Assembly (NCBI RefSeq): GCF_035582795.1
Contig: NC_134369.1
Coordinates: 62,806,001-62,870,000 of the forward strand
Length of the DNA: 64,000 nt
Source: Mycteria americana
Taxonomy: Eukaryota; Chordata; Aves; Ciconiiformes; Ciconiidae
Direction: 5' to 3'
A program made the translations under genes and the position numbers. The notes under the pieces were generated by a model. That model had not been told where the DNA came from. It saw only the letters and a list, made by a program, of their open reading frames with translations, and searched no databases. This document shows, in pieces, positions 42,171 through 54,200 of this stretch; within the stretch, counting starts at the first letter, position 1; every line of letters starts with the position of its first letter.

Positions 42171-45071
42171 GCTGTATAAAGGGAAGGTTCTTAAATTGCA
42201 TTTATTAAAACTTAAGCATGTTTCAACACTTTTGACACAAGGCTTCAAAGAGGGCAGGTGCTTTGTTCAGTCTTCATGAGGGTCTGCACCCCCAGAGCAG
42301 TACTAATCTCAGATGAACAACAGTCTAGATTTCTGACTGCGGATGCAAGTAACTGAAGAAGGGGTGGAGACTGCAGATGAACATTCAGCTGCAGCGGGTG
42401 ATTGACGGTAAGCTTGGGCGTCAGTTGCATTTTAGAGGTTCAGGGTTTGTGTGTGATGATGAGCTAGGAAACGTACTGTAACATACTCCGACTCAGATTC
42501 TGGAGAGTTAAGTAAGAGCCAACATGGGCAATGACAGGAAGACTTGCTCAGGTGAGATGTTACTTAGATTTGTTGGTAAAAGTGGTTTTCATCAAGTAAA
42601 CTGGGACTCTGGTTACAGACCCACCTGTGACTTTAACACTTATATTGCATTCCTGCAAGCAGTCACATTGTAAAAAGAGCTATCAAAATATTACAAAACT
42701 GAGCCTCAAGACGTGTCTCGGACTGTTCTGAACATAGTTCACAGTGAGGCAAGCTCTTGGGAGTAGAGCCTGGGCTCTTCTGTAAATGGATGTCTGGGTA
42801 AGAGTTGACTATTAGGGGTTGTCCCATTAATCAGCTACACCTGTCCCTGGCTCTTTTTTTAAGTCAAATTAGTACAATATGATGAGCAATATATTGGCTA
42901 ATGTTCCTGTCCCAGATAAACAGGCCAGGATCAGAAGAGAGTAATTTGAGTGTTACCTGTGCTGCATTAGTTTATCTTCATTAAAGCTGTTAGGAAGGAG
43001 GCATAGAGCATTAGGATTTGAAGACTGAGGTAGCCATGCCTCTGAGCTATAGTGCTCTTGCTTTTTCCGTAGATTGGGTACACAAAGACTTCTGGGCTTC
43101 ATGGTTGGATTTTATTAAAAAAATAACAGAGAACATGGTCATTGTCAAATACAGGGAATTAAGACATTTTAGAAAAGAGATTTAGAGACAATTTCTTATG
43201 CTATTTGCACAAGGTCCCCTTTGATGACTGAAGGGATCTCAGAAGGCACTGAAAGCAACTCATCCTTCCTTCTGCTTGTTCAGTGTTCCCTTCCTTCAGC
43301 TTCAAGGCATGACTGTTCCTGTTCTCCTCAAGAACTTCCCTGAGGCAGTCACACAGTCCCTGTCTTCCTGGGTCTCTTTTCCTTGCATCATACTCAGCTG
43401 TCCCCTGAGAAGTCTTCTGCCAGGGAGTGCCAGCTGAGCCAGTGCACAGCTAGACAAAACTTGTCCTTTCTGCTACCCAGCTGCATGCTTCCACAAGACA
43501 AGATGGCTGCTATAGCCTCAAAGAGTATTACTGGGGGCCAGGGGAAAGGTAGAGGAGGTGGCTATTTCACTAATATAGTGTACCTGAAGAACACAAAAGG
43601 AATGTGTCTGGACTTGCTTTGTACCAAGAGACAGTCAATCCTCTGAACCTGGATTTATGGAAGAGATTTTATTGTTTAGACTACAGAGAACAAAAGGTTC
43701 TCCTTTGCCCAAAGATAGAACTGAGCAGTGCAACTACACAGAAAAACATAAGCCTGTGGTAGACTTCTTGTTTGGGCAACATTGGGGAAGCAGGTGGAGG
43801 AAGGGGGAAATCTGAAAGCTTAAGGTGAGAGCAGGCACTCATGTAACATAGGCCAAATAAGGTCTAAGGCCTAATGCGTGTGAGTAACTTCATCTAGCTT
43901 GCTTTCACACTCGATGCAGGAAAAAAAAAAAAAAGACTAGAAAAAGCAGATGCCATAGCAGTAGTCTGAGGACAACAACAAAAAAGATGGGCTAAATTGT
44001 GCAAAGATGGAAAAACAAACATGTAAAGCTTTAACAATAACAACAACAACCTCAGAATAGTAATAGCTCCACAGATGAATGCAGACAGCTAAAGGTGCCC
44101 TTCAGAAGCACGATTTAGCTAAGAGCCCAGCGATACGGACAGAAGGTACTAGAGGCAGCGATCCAAAGCTGATCATAATGCTGCCCCGACCCAACACAAC
44201 ACAGAGCAGTGCAGAGCATCAGGAAGAACATGAACAGAGCCCTTGCTCTGAAACTGCCTGGTTACACAGCTTCAGAGATGGGCAAACAGAACAAGGGGAT
44301 GGGGGGGGGTGGTTTGTTGTTTTTTAAATGGAAGAGACTAAAGAGGCTTTTGCTGTGAGGGGAAGGAACTGGAAAGCAGGAAGAGAGTAGAAAAGAACCA
44401 TTTCCCAAAAATTTGTAGTAGTTCTATGAAGCTAGATAGAACCATATAGTACAAAAGCAGTAAAATTTTAATTCTTACTGTAAGATGTTAAAATCAAGTA
44501 TCTTTCTGGTATTTGTTTTTAAAACCTAATATTAATAACAAGTGGTTTTAAAATAGGATAGCTGCTTTGTGACAAAGCAGCTTTGCTTTATATTATTTCT
44601 GAGGCCCTGTAGAGAGAAGAATGGTTATATGCAATGGCAGCACAAGGACTAGAAACACCATCAGGCAATATTAACTGGTTGAATTTGAGTCCCTTTGGGT
44701 CTGGAAACAGAGAAGGTATACACTTGCAGCAAATGCTCCTTCTAGTTTGGCATGCTATTAAAATTAAAAATCATGTCTCCCCTAACATGGGGATTGCCAC
44801 ATCACACTTCATTGTGCAGCCACAACCTGCCCACACCTTTACTCTCCTTCAGAAAACTTACCTCACAAGGAAAAGCTGGTGAACTTACATCCAAGTATAA
44901 AAATATTTTCTTTCACAATGTAGACAAGGCTTAATGTATTGTCTTATCACCGTTGATGTATTTCAGCATCTATCTATCTCATCTAGGAAGAATTTCATTT
45001 TACTAGTAATTCTTCCTGAAGCAAAGTAGTTTGATACATTTTTGGAGCAGAATGCTTTACTATGCAAAGGA

Positions 45072-45082
45072 TTTATTTTATT
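45072..45082 (-). promoter_or_regulatory. XRCC3: Overlapping poly(A) hexamers at the XRCC3 stop codon
   Basis: On the minus strand the end of the reading frame is ggAATAAAATAAAtcc: AATAAA at 45082-45077 and again at 45077-45072, with the stop taa at 45075-45073. If used, the 3' UTR would be only about 10-30 nt. Use is not shown; a distal minus-strand AATAAA at 43673-43668 is an alternative. Confidence 0.4.
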
Positions 45083-45295
45083 CCTTTTACACCTTCCAGT
45101 TTTACGGTATAGTAGCAAGAGGAGGGAGGGAGATGAGGAGCAAAAACTACTCTTAAAGTCCTCACACTTCCAGTGTGGTGTGACGCAACTCCAGATGCTT
45201 GTTCAGGTTGTGATGTCCGGCTGACCATCAGTCTCATTAGCAGTTGATTTGCCCAGGTTATTCCAAGTGCTGGAGAGACTCTGTTATCCACTACA
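45073..45295 (-). CDS. XRCC3: XRCC3 coding exon 7 and stop (residues 274-347)
   Basis: Acceptor ctttacag ends at 45296. A second ag four bases on is excluded because it would put a stop in frame. Encodes [20 protein letters not shown] and later [20 protein letters not shown], ending GVKGIK and taa at 45075-45073. The stop codon overlaps two minus-strand AATAAA hexamers. Confidence 0.97.
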
Positions 45296-48200
45296 CTGTA
45301 AAGAAAGCATTACAGATTTGATTGTGATAGGAAAATAGCAACAGAAAATAGTTGAACTTTAAGTATTTGAAGTGTGTAACTGTTGGCCCTGGATTCCATT
45401 TGAAGGTGTATTTAGAAATGTTGGGTAGATATAACACCGTGTACGTATTACTTCAACCCAAAGTTTAAAACAATTTTTTTTCCTGGAAAACGTACAATCT
45501 CTCTAGTAAAAGAATTAAAAGATAACCAGGGAAAGAAACCTGAGCCTTAGCCTTGTTCTGTGTGAGTTTCTGAATCTGAGGACATAACTAACTCCTTGCA
45601 AAAACACGTTTATGTAGCACCTAGCTTATCTAGTAAGTCAAGATTATAGTTAGTATTCAAACAACAAATATGTATGTTTGAATCCTGTTAATATCTTGCT
45701 GTCAAAAGATACTTTTTTTTTTTCTTGGCAACTAACAAAACCAACCCGTAAGGTTTGGTTGCTATATTTTTTTTAAGCAGACTGAAAATGCACTCGGCTA
45801 TATCAGAGACAAGAAGAGATGCAAAAATACTCCTGTGTAAGCAAGTACACCAGCCATTAACTCCAGAGGATCTTCCCCCCTAACTTGCTGATTAGGGATT
45901 ACCACATAAGTGTATCTGACAGTTTCTTCCACTTTACAGCACATTAGTTATTGCTGACCTCCACCAAATGCAGCATTGTGGGGTAAATGCACTACTGCTC
46001 TCAATATGCTCTGGTAGTTTGTATTGGAGTTATAAAAAATATAGTGGTTCAGTGCTGCTGTGTACAACATTTTGTTACATTTCTCTTGTGGATGACTTAC
46101 CTACAACTGCACTGAGCAGCTTCTGACTCGCTCACCGCATCAGTCACCTAAAGCAGAAAAACAACATTTGAAGTTGACCTGTAGTTACATATTTGTTTTT
46201 AGCAAACAGAAGGGCAGGGAAGGGAACAAAGCCAAGAAAATCCAAGTTATTGGATCACATATTAAGCCAAGTTAGAACACCCTTATTCTTTCAAGGCAAA
46301 TGAAAAGGGAGTTGTGAAGTATTATCTTAGTTTACAGTGCTACAACTATTTAGCTACCTACAGCTTATATGGATTTAACTACTACTAGATGCTTAATTTG
46401 TTAAAAAAAACAAAAAACCAACCACCAAAAAAACCACACCCACAAAACTGTTCTGATGCTGCATCTGCAGATAAAAGGTCTTGAAGCCCAAATCTCCGAC
46501 GGTGTCCTGTTCTCAATGATTTCACTACCTTTGAAGCCCTGCTTAATGGAGCAGTTTGCCTTTGACTACAACCTAGAAAAATCCACACCTCTTGACTCCC
46601 TCTATTGTCTTTTAATGTCATGATTCTTCCACACAAGTTCTTCACAAAGCACAGCAAATTAAGTTATAGGTACTTCTCTAAATACAATATACAGATGGAT
46701 TACTTTACATCTGTAATCTTCCTCAATGTTATTATATTCACAATTTATTTCTGTAACTACAGACTTGATGTAATGAGTCACTTTCCATTAGAATACAGTT
46801 TTGAAGGACCCTATGTTAGCAAGTGGTCAGTGTTGTCATTCAGCGTCAGGCAGTCACCTAAACTGTTGTGAGCCAGCACCAACATAAAACTCCCATCAGG
46901 GGAGGCAGACCTAAGAAGCTGTCTTAAATCACTCTTTTTCCCTCTCATGCTGAACCATTCCAAGGTAGAGACTGGATACATCTAGACTTGTCTTACCCTT
47001 AAATCAGATCTTTTGCCTGCTAGGTGGGCCCTCAAAACCCCCAGGAAAAAGGCAGACAGCCCCCAGAAGCTAGCCAAGGAACTTGACTCCATTGGTTCGC
47101 TTCATAGCGTAACTGCTGAAACACACAAACCTTTGCTTAACAAAGCGCAAAATCCAAACAGTGCTTCCCAAGGAGAACAAATTGTCTCTACTAATACCAA
47201 AATTCAGAAAGCAGTTACGGGAAATCTGTTTTCCTGAAAAGCTAGCTGACCCTATGAAAGATTATGTAAGAAAAAGTTGGTTAAAAAATTAGGAGTAACT
47301 CGAGGCTGAAATTTAAATCCTACTGAATCTTAATGGGAATCTTACTGAAAATAAAAACACTGTGCATGCCTGAGAGCTGTTCAAATTACTGCTATGTATG
47401 AATTCTAATATCCTCCCTTCCAGTTATGGTAGTAAATGTAAGGTTTTACACACTGCCCATTCTGTAGTTCCAGAACTCCTCCTAGGGAACAGAAGCAAAT
47501 CAAACAAATAACAGTTGACTTGATGTTTCTAGACCCTCTTTCTTCCCGATATAAAATTCTTCTTGTTTGTTACTTCTCAAGTTCAACTTTTCTCCCTACC
47601 TCTTTTCTTCTGCTGTGAGAAGGAAACCTCAGGGCTGAATACTTATTCATTTGCTGGAAGGGCTTCCCGGAAAGGAAGTTTCCCAACAATGGCCTGCCTG
47701 CACATTTACTTACCCCTTTCTCAGGCCACATTCCAAGTGTGAATGCTTCATCTCCAGCATTCATCTGCTCCTTCAATTTGTGATAAGACTAAGAGCAGTG
47801 CCATGCCGCTTCTACAAGACAGAAGTAGTGTCTAGTCTAGTTTTCTCAAAAGAATATTCTTTCTGACTAGTATCATTGTGGCCATTTTTTGGTTCAGCTC
47901 GAGTCAGCTTGCATGCATTCTAAAGCTTTAGTAGTCTCAGCAGTTACACAACAATGTTGAGCTTCACAAAAATGCAGCAAAGTCCCTGGTGTTTCACTAT
48001 CTCCTGCATACGTGGAATATAACTGCATGCAGAGTTCCCAGAGCAATCCTGCTGGTGATGGCATTTGAAGCTATTGTTAGGAAAGAACTCTTTTAGTTTG
48101 ATGCTTCGTGCAGTTGCTATACATATCTATTTTCGTTAGCTTTAATGGACCACCTTTCAGAACATTAACAGTCTCTAAAAGCTTAAATGATGTTCTTAAA

Positions 48201-51200
48201 CTTTGAGAAGTTAAAACTTACTAGTTTAAAGTACACCAGTTGAAGGAAACTTCATTTTCCATCAGTCATTAATACTCAGTTGACAGTGTTAAATACGACA
48301 CCAAGAAATCTGCATACACAGATTGTCCCCTCTCTGTCCTAGCCATTTATTAAATGGTCCCTATAAAATGAGAAGCAATTCTGATGTCATACCTGATTAA
48401 TGCACATTATTGGAGTCCTGAATCTAGTGCTTAAACTGTGAAGCTGTGCTCCAAATGTCTGCAAATACCGAGCCTTCATAACAGAATCTGAAACTCCAAA
48501 TTCGCATCGAAACAAAGCAGCAATAGAGTCTATGACCACCAACCGCACCATGCCTCTTGTGAGCAGCAGGGAAATCCTTCTAGTAATGCAGTTGTGGAAG
48601 GTATCCTACCACAAAATACAAACAGCCAGCATTAAAACAGTTCAAATAACTCTATCCGTAAAATCAAGATAGCAACTACAGGCATCATCGCTGAAACACA
48701 AGGTGATGGAGTTTCTCATCATAAAGTGAATTTGTGGATCTTTAAGTCTCACTAGTAACCATTTTTCACAAGTGTCTTGTAGTTTTACCTTAGGAAAAAA
48801 ATAGACCGAACTGCAATGTACAGTTATCTGCAGCTCTGACTTAAATAAATTATTTACCAACATTTCAAAATCTCAAGAATGCAATACTACAATCCTAAAC
48901 CATTCCTATTTTGCAGGAGTGGTTCTCACCGAAACACTGAGGACTCGAAACTAGCATTAAATATTCAAAACAGAAGTTAGAGACTATGCTGCTGTTCCAC
49001 TAATGACATATTAACAGTAAAATACATAGTTGCTACATCAAATCCATATTGATCAAGAGTCTTATAAACATGAGTAGCTGCAACTTATATCCTCCCTATT
49101 AAAAGTTTTACTAATTGAATATTTTGAAGTCACCAAACATTTCAATTGCAGGAAGTTTAACTAACAAATATTTTGTAGGGTACAACTTCTATCACATAAG
49201 AATAATCATGTTAGTCAGATGAAAGGTCCTTGTAAAGACCACAATCTTGTCTTTAACAGTGTGGTCTACAGCAGCTGAGCAGAAAGGAGAACAAGCTCAC
49301 GGTGATAATCACAGCTTCTGGCCATCAGAAATTTCAATGTTGGCAAAAAAAGCAATAATGTGAGAGTCACAGTTCATCTGATTGGTGCCACTCTTCACAT
49401 CTAAATAGAGGTTCACAGCTAAGAGCTTATATGCATCCAAAATTACATATAGCATCCTCTAGAATTCCACAGCTTTTAGAACTAAATTGTAATTCTCAAG
49501 TCTGAATTACAGCAAGATCTATTCTACTAAATGAGCTGCTTTTTACAAAATAAATAATATTATAATATCAAAGGCTATTTTTTTTTTTTTTTTTTTTTTA
49601 AACTGAGGGAAAGAAATTACTCTGAAGAATATATAACTGCTTTCCATTCTGGAAAATGGATTTTTTTTGTTTCACTTACTGGTATATCTACAGGAAACTA
49701 TGTTGCACTTCAAACACTTCAGTGTTTGTATGTGGTCCTTCTGTTCATACAAGACTCATTCTTTTCAAGTGAATACACGAACAACTGGATTCTTCCGAAT
49801 GAAGCAAGTCAAAAAAATTTTGATGTGAAAGAAAATACAGAATGTAATTGTGATTTGGGTTTCTACTTCAGTTGCTATAATCTGCCTATCTCTACACAGC
49901 AATGCATTCTATGTATATGGATACACACACACGCACACACACACAAACTGAATCTATACATAGCAATATATGAATGGTAATAATCTATTGTGCAGTTGCT
50001 GGACTTACCAGTGAGTGTAGTGTTTTACTTTTAAGGGTATTTTAGAGACATGTACATACTACTATAGGGTGATTGTCTCCTTTTTACAATAACATACTCT
50101 GTATGTTCCACAAACTACAATTAGAACTCTAATTAATATTTCCAATGAAAGGGACATGGAGAAGGTAGCTTAGCTGCTGCTGGACCACACAGTGAATAAG
50201 TGGCAAGCACACTAACGTACAAGAGCTTCTTACACTTGCAAACTATGATTAAAAAAACCCCAACAATTGGAATGATTTAACAAGGGCCACTTTCAAGCCT
50301 TAGAGAAAACAGAACTTCTGACCTTCTGATCAGTAAAGAGCATATTAATGGCTACTTAAGAAAAAGCACAAAAGTGTGGGATTACAAGGCAAGAATACAC
50401 TACTGAAGTTTGTATCTTTTCCACTCCAATTCTGTTATGATGTCTTACAGGCAGAGGGGCAAGAGAGCTGCACTGCTATGGTTATGCTGTGCCATTACTT
50501 ATTCCAGGCATCATTTTTTGTATCCTTTCCTCCCATCTGCTTAAACTGCAGTTTAACAACTCTGGTGTTATATTGCAAGTTAGTCAGGATAAACACCACC
50601 TTTTGCATATATATTTATACCCTGTCTCCAAACTCAATGAAGATGTCTCTAGGAGCTGCAGTAAAACCAGTAGCAATAAGTCTACTACATTTTAATAAAC
50701 ATAATGACTTAAAAAAATCCACTACATGATTCATTCTAAAAAATATTAATATTTATCTTTTAATATCCTTCGTAATAAAACACTATAATAGACAGTTCTC
50801 TAACAGCAAATTGCAAGAGATTAAGAAGCATTCATTACAGATCTTAGTTCACTTTCAGCCTTTTGAAAGGTCTCCTATATCAAAAAAACCCTGTGGTTAC
50901 TGGATTATAGTGTAATAATTATGCATTCTTAATTTGTGCTACTACTTACTAGGTCTGCTGCATGCTCAACAAAAATACTGTTTCCAAATTTGGTCTTCTG
51001 TATGATTTCAGCTGGAACATCTGCACGCAGCTTATGCTGTTGATCTATGAGTTGTTGCAAACGTTTACTTGGGAATACATCTTCTGTACAAATGTAGACA
51101 GCTCCTATAATCAAGAAAGCCACCTCTATTATTACAACAGGGCTCTTACACATGCAGTTTTCTTAACAGCACAAAAATAAAATAATACATTCTGCACCCA

Positions 51201-54200
51201 AAAGCTAGCCATATGTACCTGGAAATTCATGTTACATTTTTTTCAGCCATATTGAATCAACGATGAACAACAAAAAACCCACTCCTATGACTTTCCTGTA
51301 GTTGCCAGGTCCTTTTTCTGGTGCCTGCTGACACAACAGAATTTTTGTACTCTCCACTAGGTGACACTCATCTTGCACAGCTGCAGAACACCTGCCCACC
51401 TAACTTGAGTGATTACGAGTATCATAATTTATCCAACCCACAAATAGAGCAATACTGCATAGTTTGCCTGTTTTGGTCACAAATCCAAAACACAGCACTA
51501 TACTACAAAGAAAATGAACTATCCCAGCCAAAACCAGTACAACTAGTATTTTGATTAATTTCAGTTACTGTTTTCAAGTTTCTTGTTTTTACATTTACAT
51601 ATGGAGGGGTACTTATTGCCACAATTTGTAAGCCAGTTTAAAGAGGATCACTCATCCAATCTCGGTCCAATTAACTCTTCCTGAAAATGGTAGATTAGAT
51701 AAAAACCATTATACTTCAATCACATTACTGTGAGTGATGTCTATATATTTTTACTGTGGTTTCTGGTTAACAAGCATGCATTATTGCAGAGAAAATGAAC
51801 CATACACATCAAAGACGTTGGGGAAAAAAAACCAGAAATACATGCAATATTTTCTTTATAAAAAATTGTTACTGTTATTGCAGAACTAGCCAGCATTATC
51901 AGCTAACCTTTATAGGGTTCCATCTAAGGATTAAGTCCATTCACTAAAGTGGTTGAAGCTGCTAACACAGCTTGGCAGCTGATGAGCTTGACAACACCAG
52001 ACAATTTCTCCTAAGTGGACCAATTTTCATATCACTTTCCAATTTGACAGTGATAGCTGAGTATCAAATAGGGAGGTGAGGAACTTTACTATGGGCAGTT
52101 CATGCATTCCTAATCAGATTTTCAGTTTCACTATTTCTAAAAAGCCAGCAAGTCAAGAAAAATTTCTAACCACAAATTTGACATTACATATATCTAGCAC
52201 CAATACTCACTCAGATAAGCAAATTATGTCTTGCAACACTTACGTCACAAAACTGAAAATCATTATGGTGCAAATTCAAAACCAAGCAAAGAAATAATAA
52301 AGAAATAATAAAGAAATAATAAAGAAATAATAAAGACCACCAAGAGATGCAGCTTCCTTAAGCCTATGTGGTTTCTGAATTTCATACCGACAAAAGCTCT
52401 GCTAACTTGTGTTGAGATAACAGTTTCTGAAGTAAAACATACTGGACTTCTCAACTACCACTCTTATTCACAGCTGATTGCCTTTTGCACAACATTGCCT
52501 AATTCTGAAAGGCAGGGATTTCTTTACCATGAATACTGGCTTACAGAGAAATCACCTGCTCTCTAAAAATCAGACCTGCCTTAAGCAGTATGTCCCTTGT
52601 GCTCTCCTTGCTTTACTTAAAAAGGATGGAATGGAATGTCTGCTACTTGAGACTTCATGGTGGTTTTTTCAAATGCAGATTTGCATTTCTAGATAGATTG
52701 GTGCTCCATTGGTTAGATAATTGTATTTCAACCCAGAGTTATTGCAACATTCAATACATTTCAAAACGGAAAACCTAAGAAACTTGCTGAAAAAATACAT
52801 TTTTCCACAATTAACTTATCTGGAGAAAAAGAAATATAAAATTCTTCTAAATACCTTCTTTGCAGATAATTTCAGTACAGTAATAAGAACAGTGATAGGA
52901 ACAAACACAAGGTAAAAGCAGAAGAGTATAAAACAATCAAGCAATCTTATTGTATTACAAACATACGCAACTGTGGCCCAGTTTCACATTTATACCTGGT
53001 GAACAAGTAAATCCAGGCAAACAAGATAGTCCTACAGCCATAATACCTGTAGGCAAAAAAGAACAGCTGGAGAAGCAAAAATCTGGTCCCCTCTTCTCCA
53101 CTGGTCCAGCAACCTAGGTTTAAAATTCCTGGTCAATAGATACACACTGTCCTCTTTGTAAAATCATGACAGCGATTTTAAAGTTCAAGTGAACACATTT
53201 ATTGAGGTTAATTTTTTTTAGTGAAACACTTGTAAAAATGATCAAGAAGATCAAGTCCTTCTTCAGAACAGTTCTACTTCATAGACTATTTCCTGCCTCA
53301 GTTTAGTTTTGTAAATACCAGCATTCAGACACCTGCCAATCTTCTACTCTGCTGTAATGCTTCTTTGACACCAGTTAAATCTACTACAGCAGATACTGTA
53401 TTCTGAGTACATAATTGGTCCCTTTGTGATTTTTCCAAAACCATACAGTGGGACAACCTTATTTTTTTTTTCTTTAAGTGCTGCTCATTTCACAAAACCA
53501 TTATGTAATTTTCATCTTGAATTTTAAGAGAGTTAAGCCACATAAAATATATCAGATGAGCTTTGCCTTGGCTTAAAATTTGAGTTCCACAGTACAATGA
53601 AAATAGCACTCTCTCCTGCTGGACCTTCATCAAGCCTCTTCAGAGAATACACACCCATGCATAAAAAATACAGGAGGTGCTTCATAGCAAAGTTACAAGG
53701 GCTAGAAGAGATTGACAAATAACTAAACTCAATATTAAAGACCGATGCCTAATTATGAGGCAAAAGCCCTTATCTTTAAAGATATGTGAATATTAAGCGA
53801 ACTGTCACAACCTAAATAAAAAGAGGAGACTAGTACAACACAAACAGAAAGCCTATAGCATCGTGCTATGTACAGTTTATTAGGAAGCTGTCAACACTGA
53901 CAGTAAATCAAAAGTCAGCGTGGTTATCACTTTTGAGAAAGAAGCTGAGAGACTCTTAGGAAGTCAGTCATCCCCTGTGATCTTACAAGCATCTTTCCTC
54001 ACAGATCCACAAAAACCAAAGAGAAACCAGCTATTTCATCAAATCCCAGTGCTTTACTGTTATTTAGGCTGATAAAAATGCTATGCTGGTTGTAACCAAA
54101 AAACACTCCAAAACCCAAACAAAAACCACTAAAAAACCCCACTCTCAAAGAAGGACAAATTTTGAGTTCTACGAACATAATCTGTCATGCACCAAACCAG

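Larger units (their letters stand above)
37009..45072. other. KLC1 3' UTR and tail-to-tail interval with XRCC3
   Basis: Eight kilobases between the KLC1 stop and the XRCC3 stop, with no coding frame I can support. The left part is presumably KLC1 3' UTR, whose end I cannot fix. Plus-strand AATAAA hexamers lie at 37045-37050, 39368-39373, 40758-40763, 41591-41596, 41722-41727 and 42165-42170. A GC-richer pocket is at about 38,860-39,180. Runs of 16 C (40915-40930) and A-rich stretches (39320s, 41577-41592, 43921-43934) occur. A minus-strand AATAAA at 43668-43673 could end a longer XRCC3 transcript. Confidence 0.6.
46148..50949 (-). other. XRCC3: XRCC3 introns around coding exons 4-6
   Basis: Introns 46148-48392 and 48606-50949, AT-rich, with no exon or transposon I recognise. 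The second holds a 22-T run (49578-49599) and an interrupted CA repeat (49922-49946). Confidence 0.7.

Noticed and set aside
42451-42485. tgatgatga resembling a C/D-box snoRNA box C
   Set aside because: No convincing partner D box with terminal stem, and it lies outside an intron.
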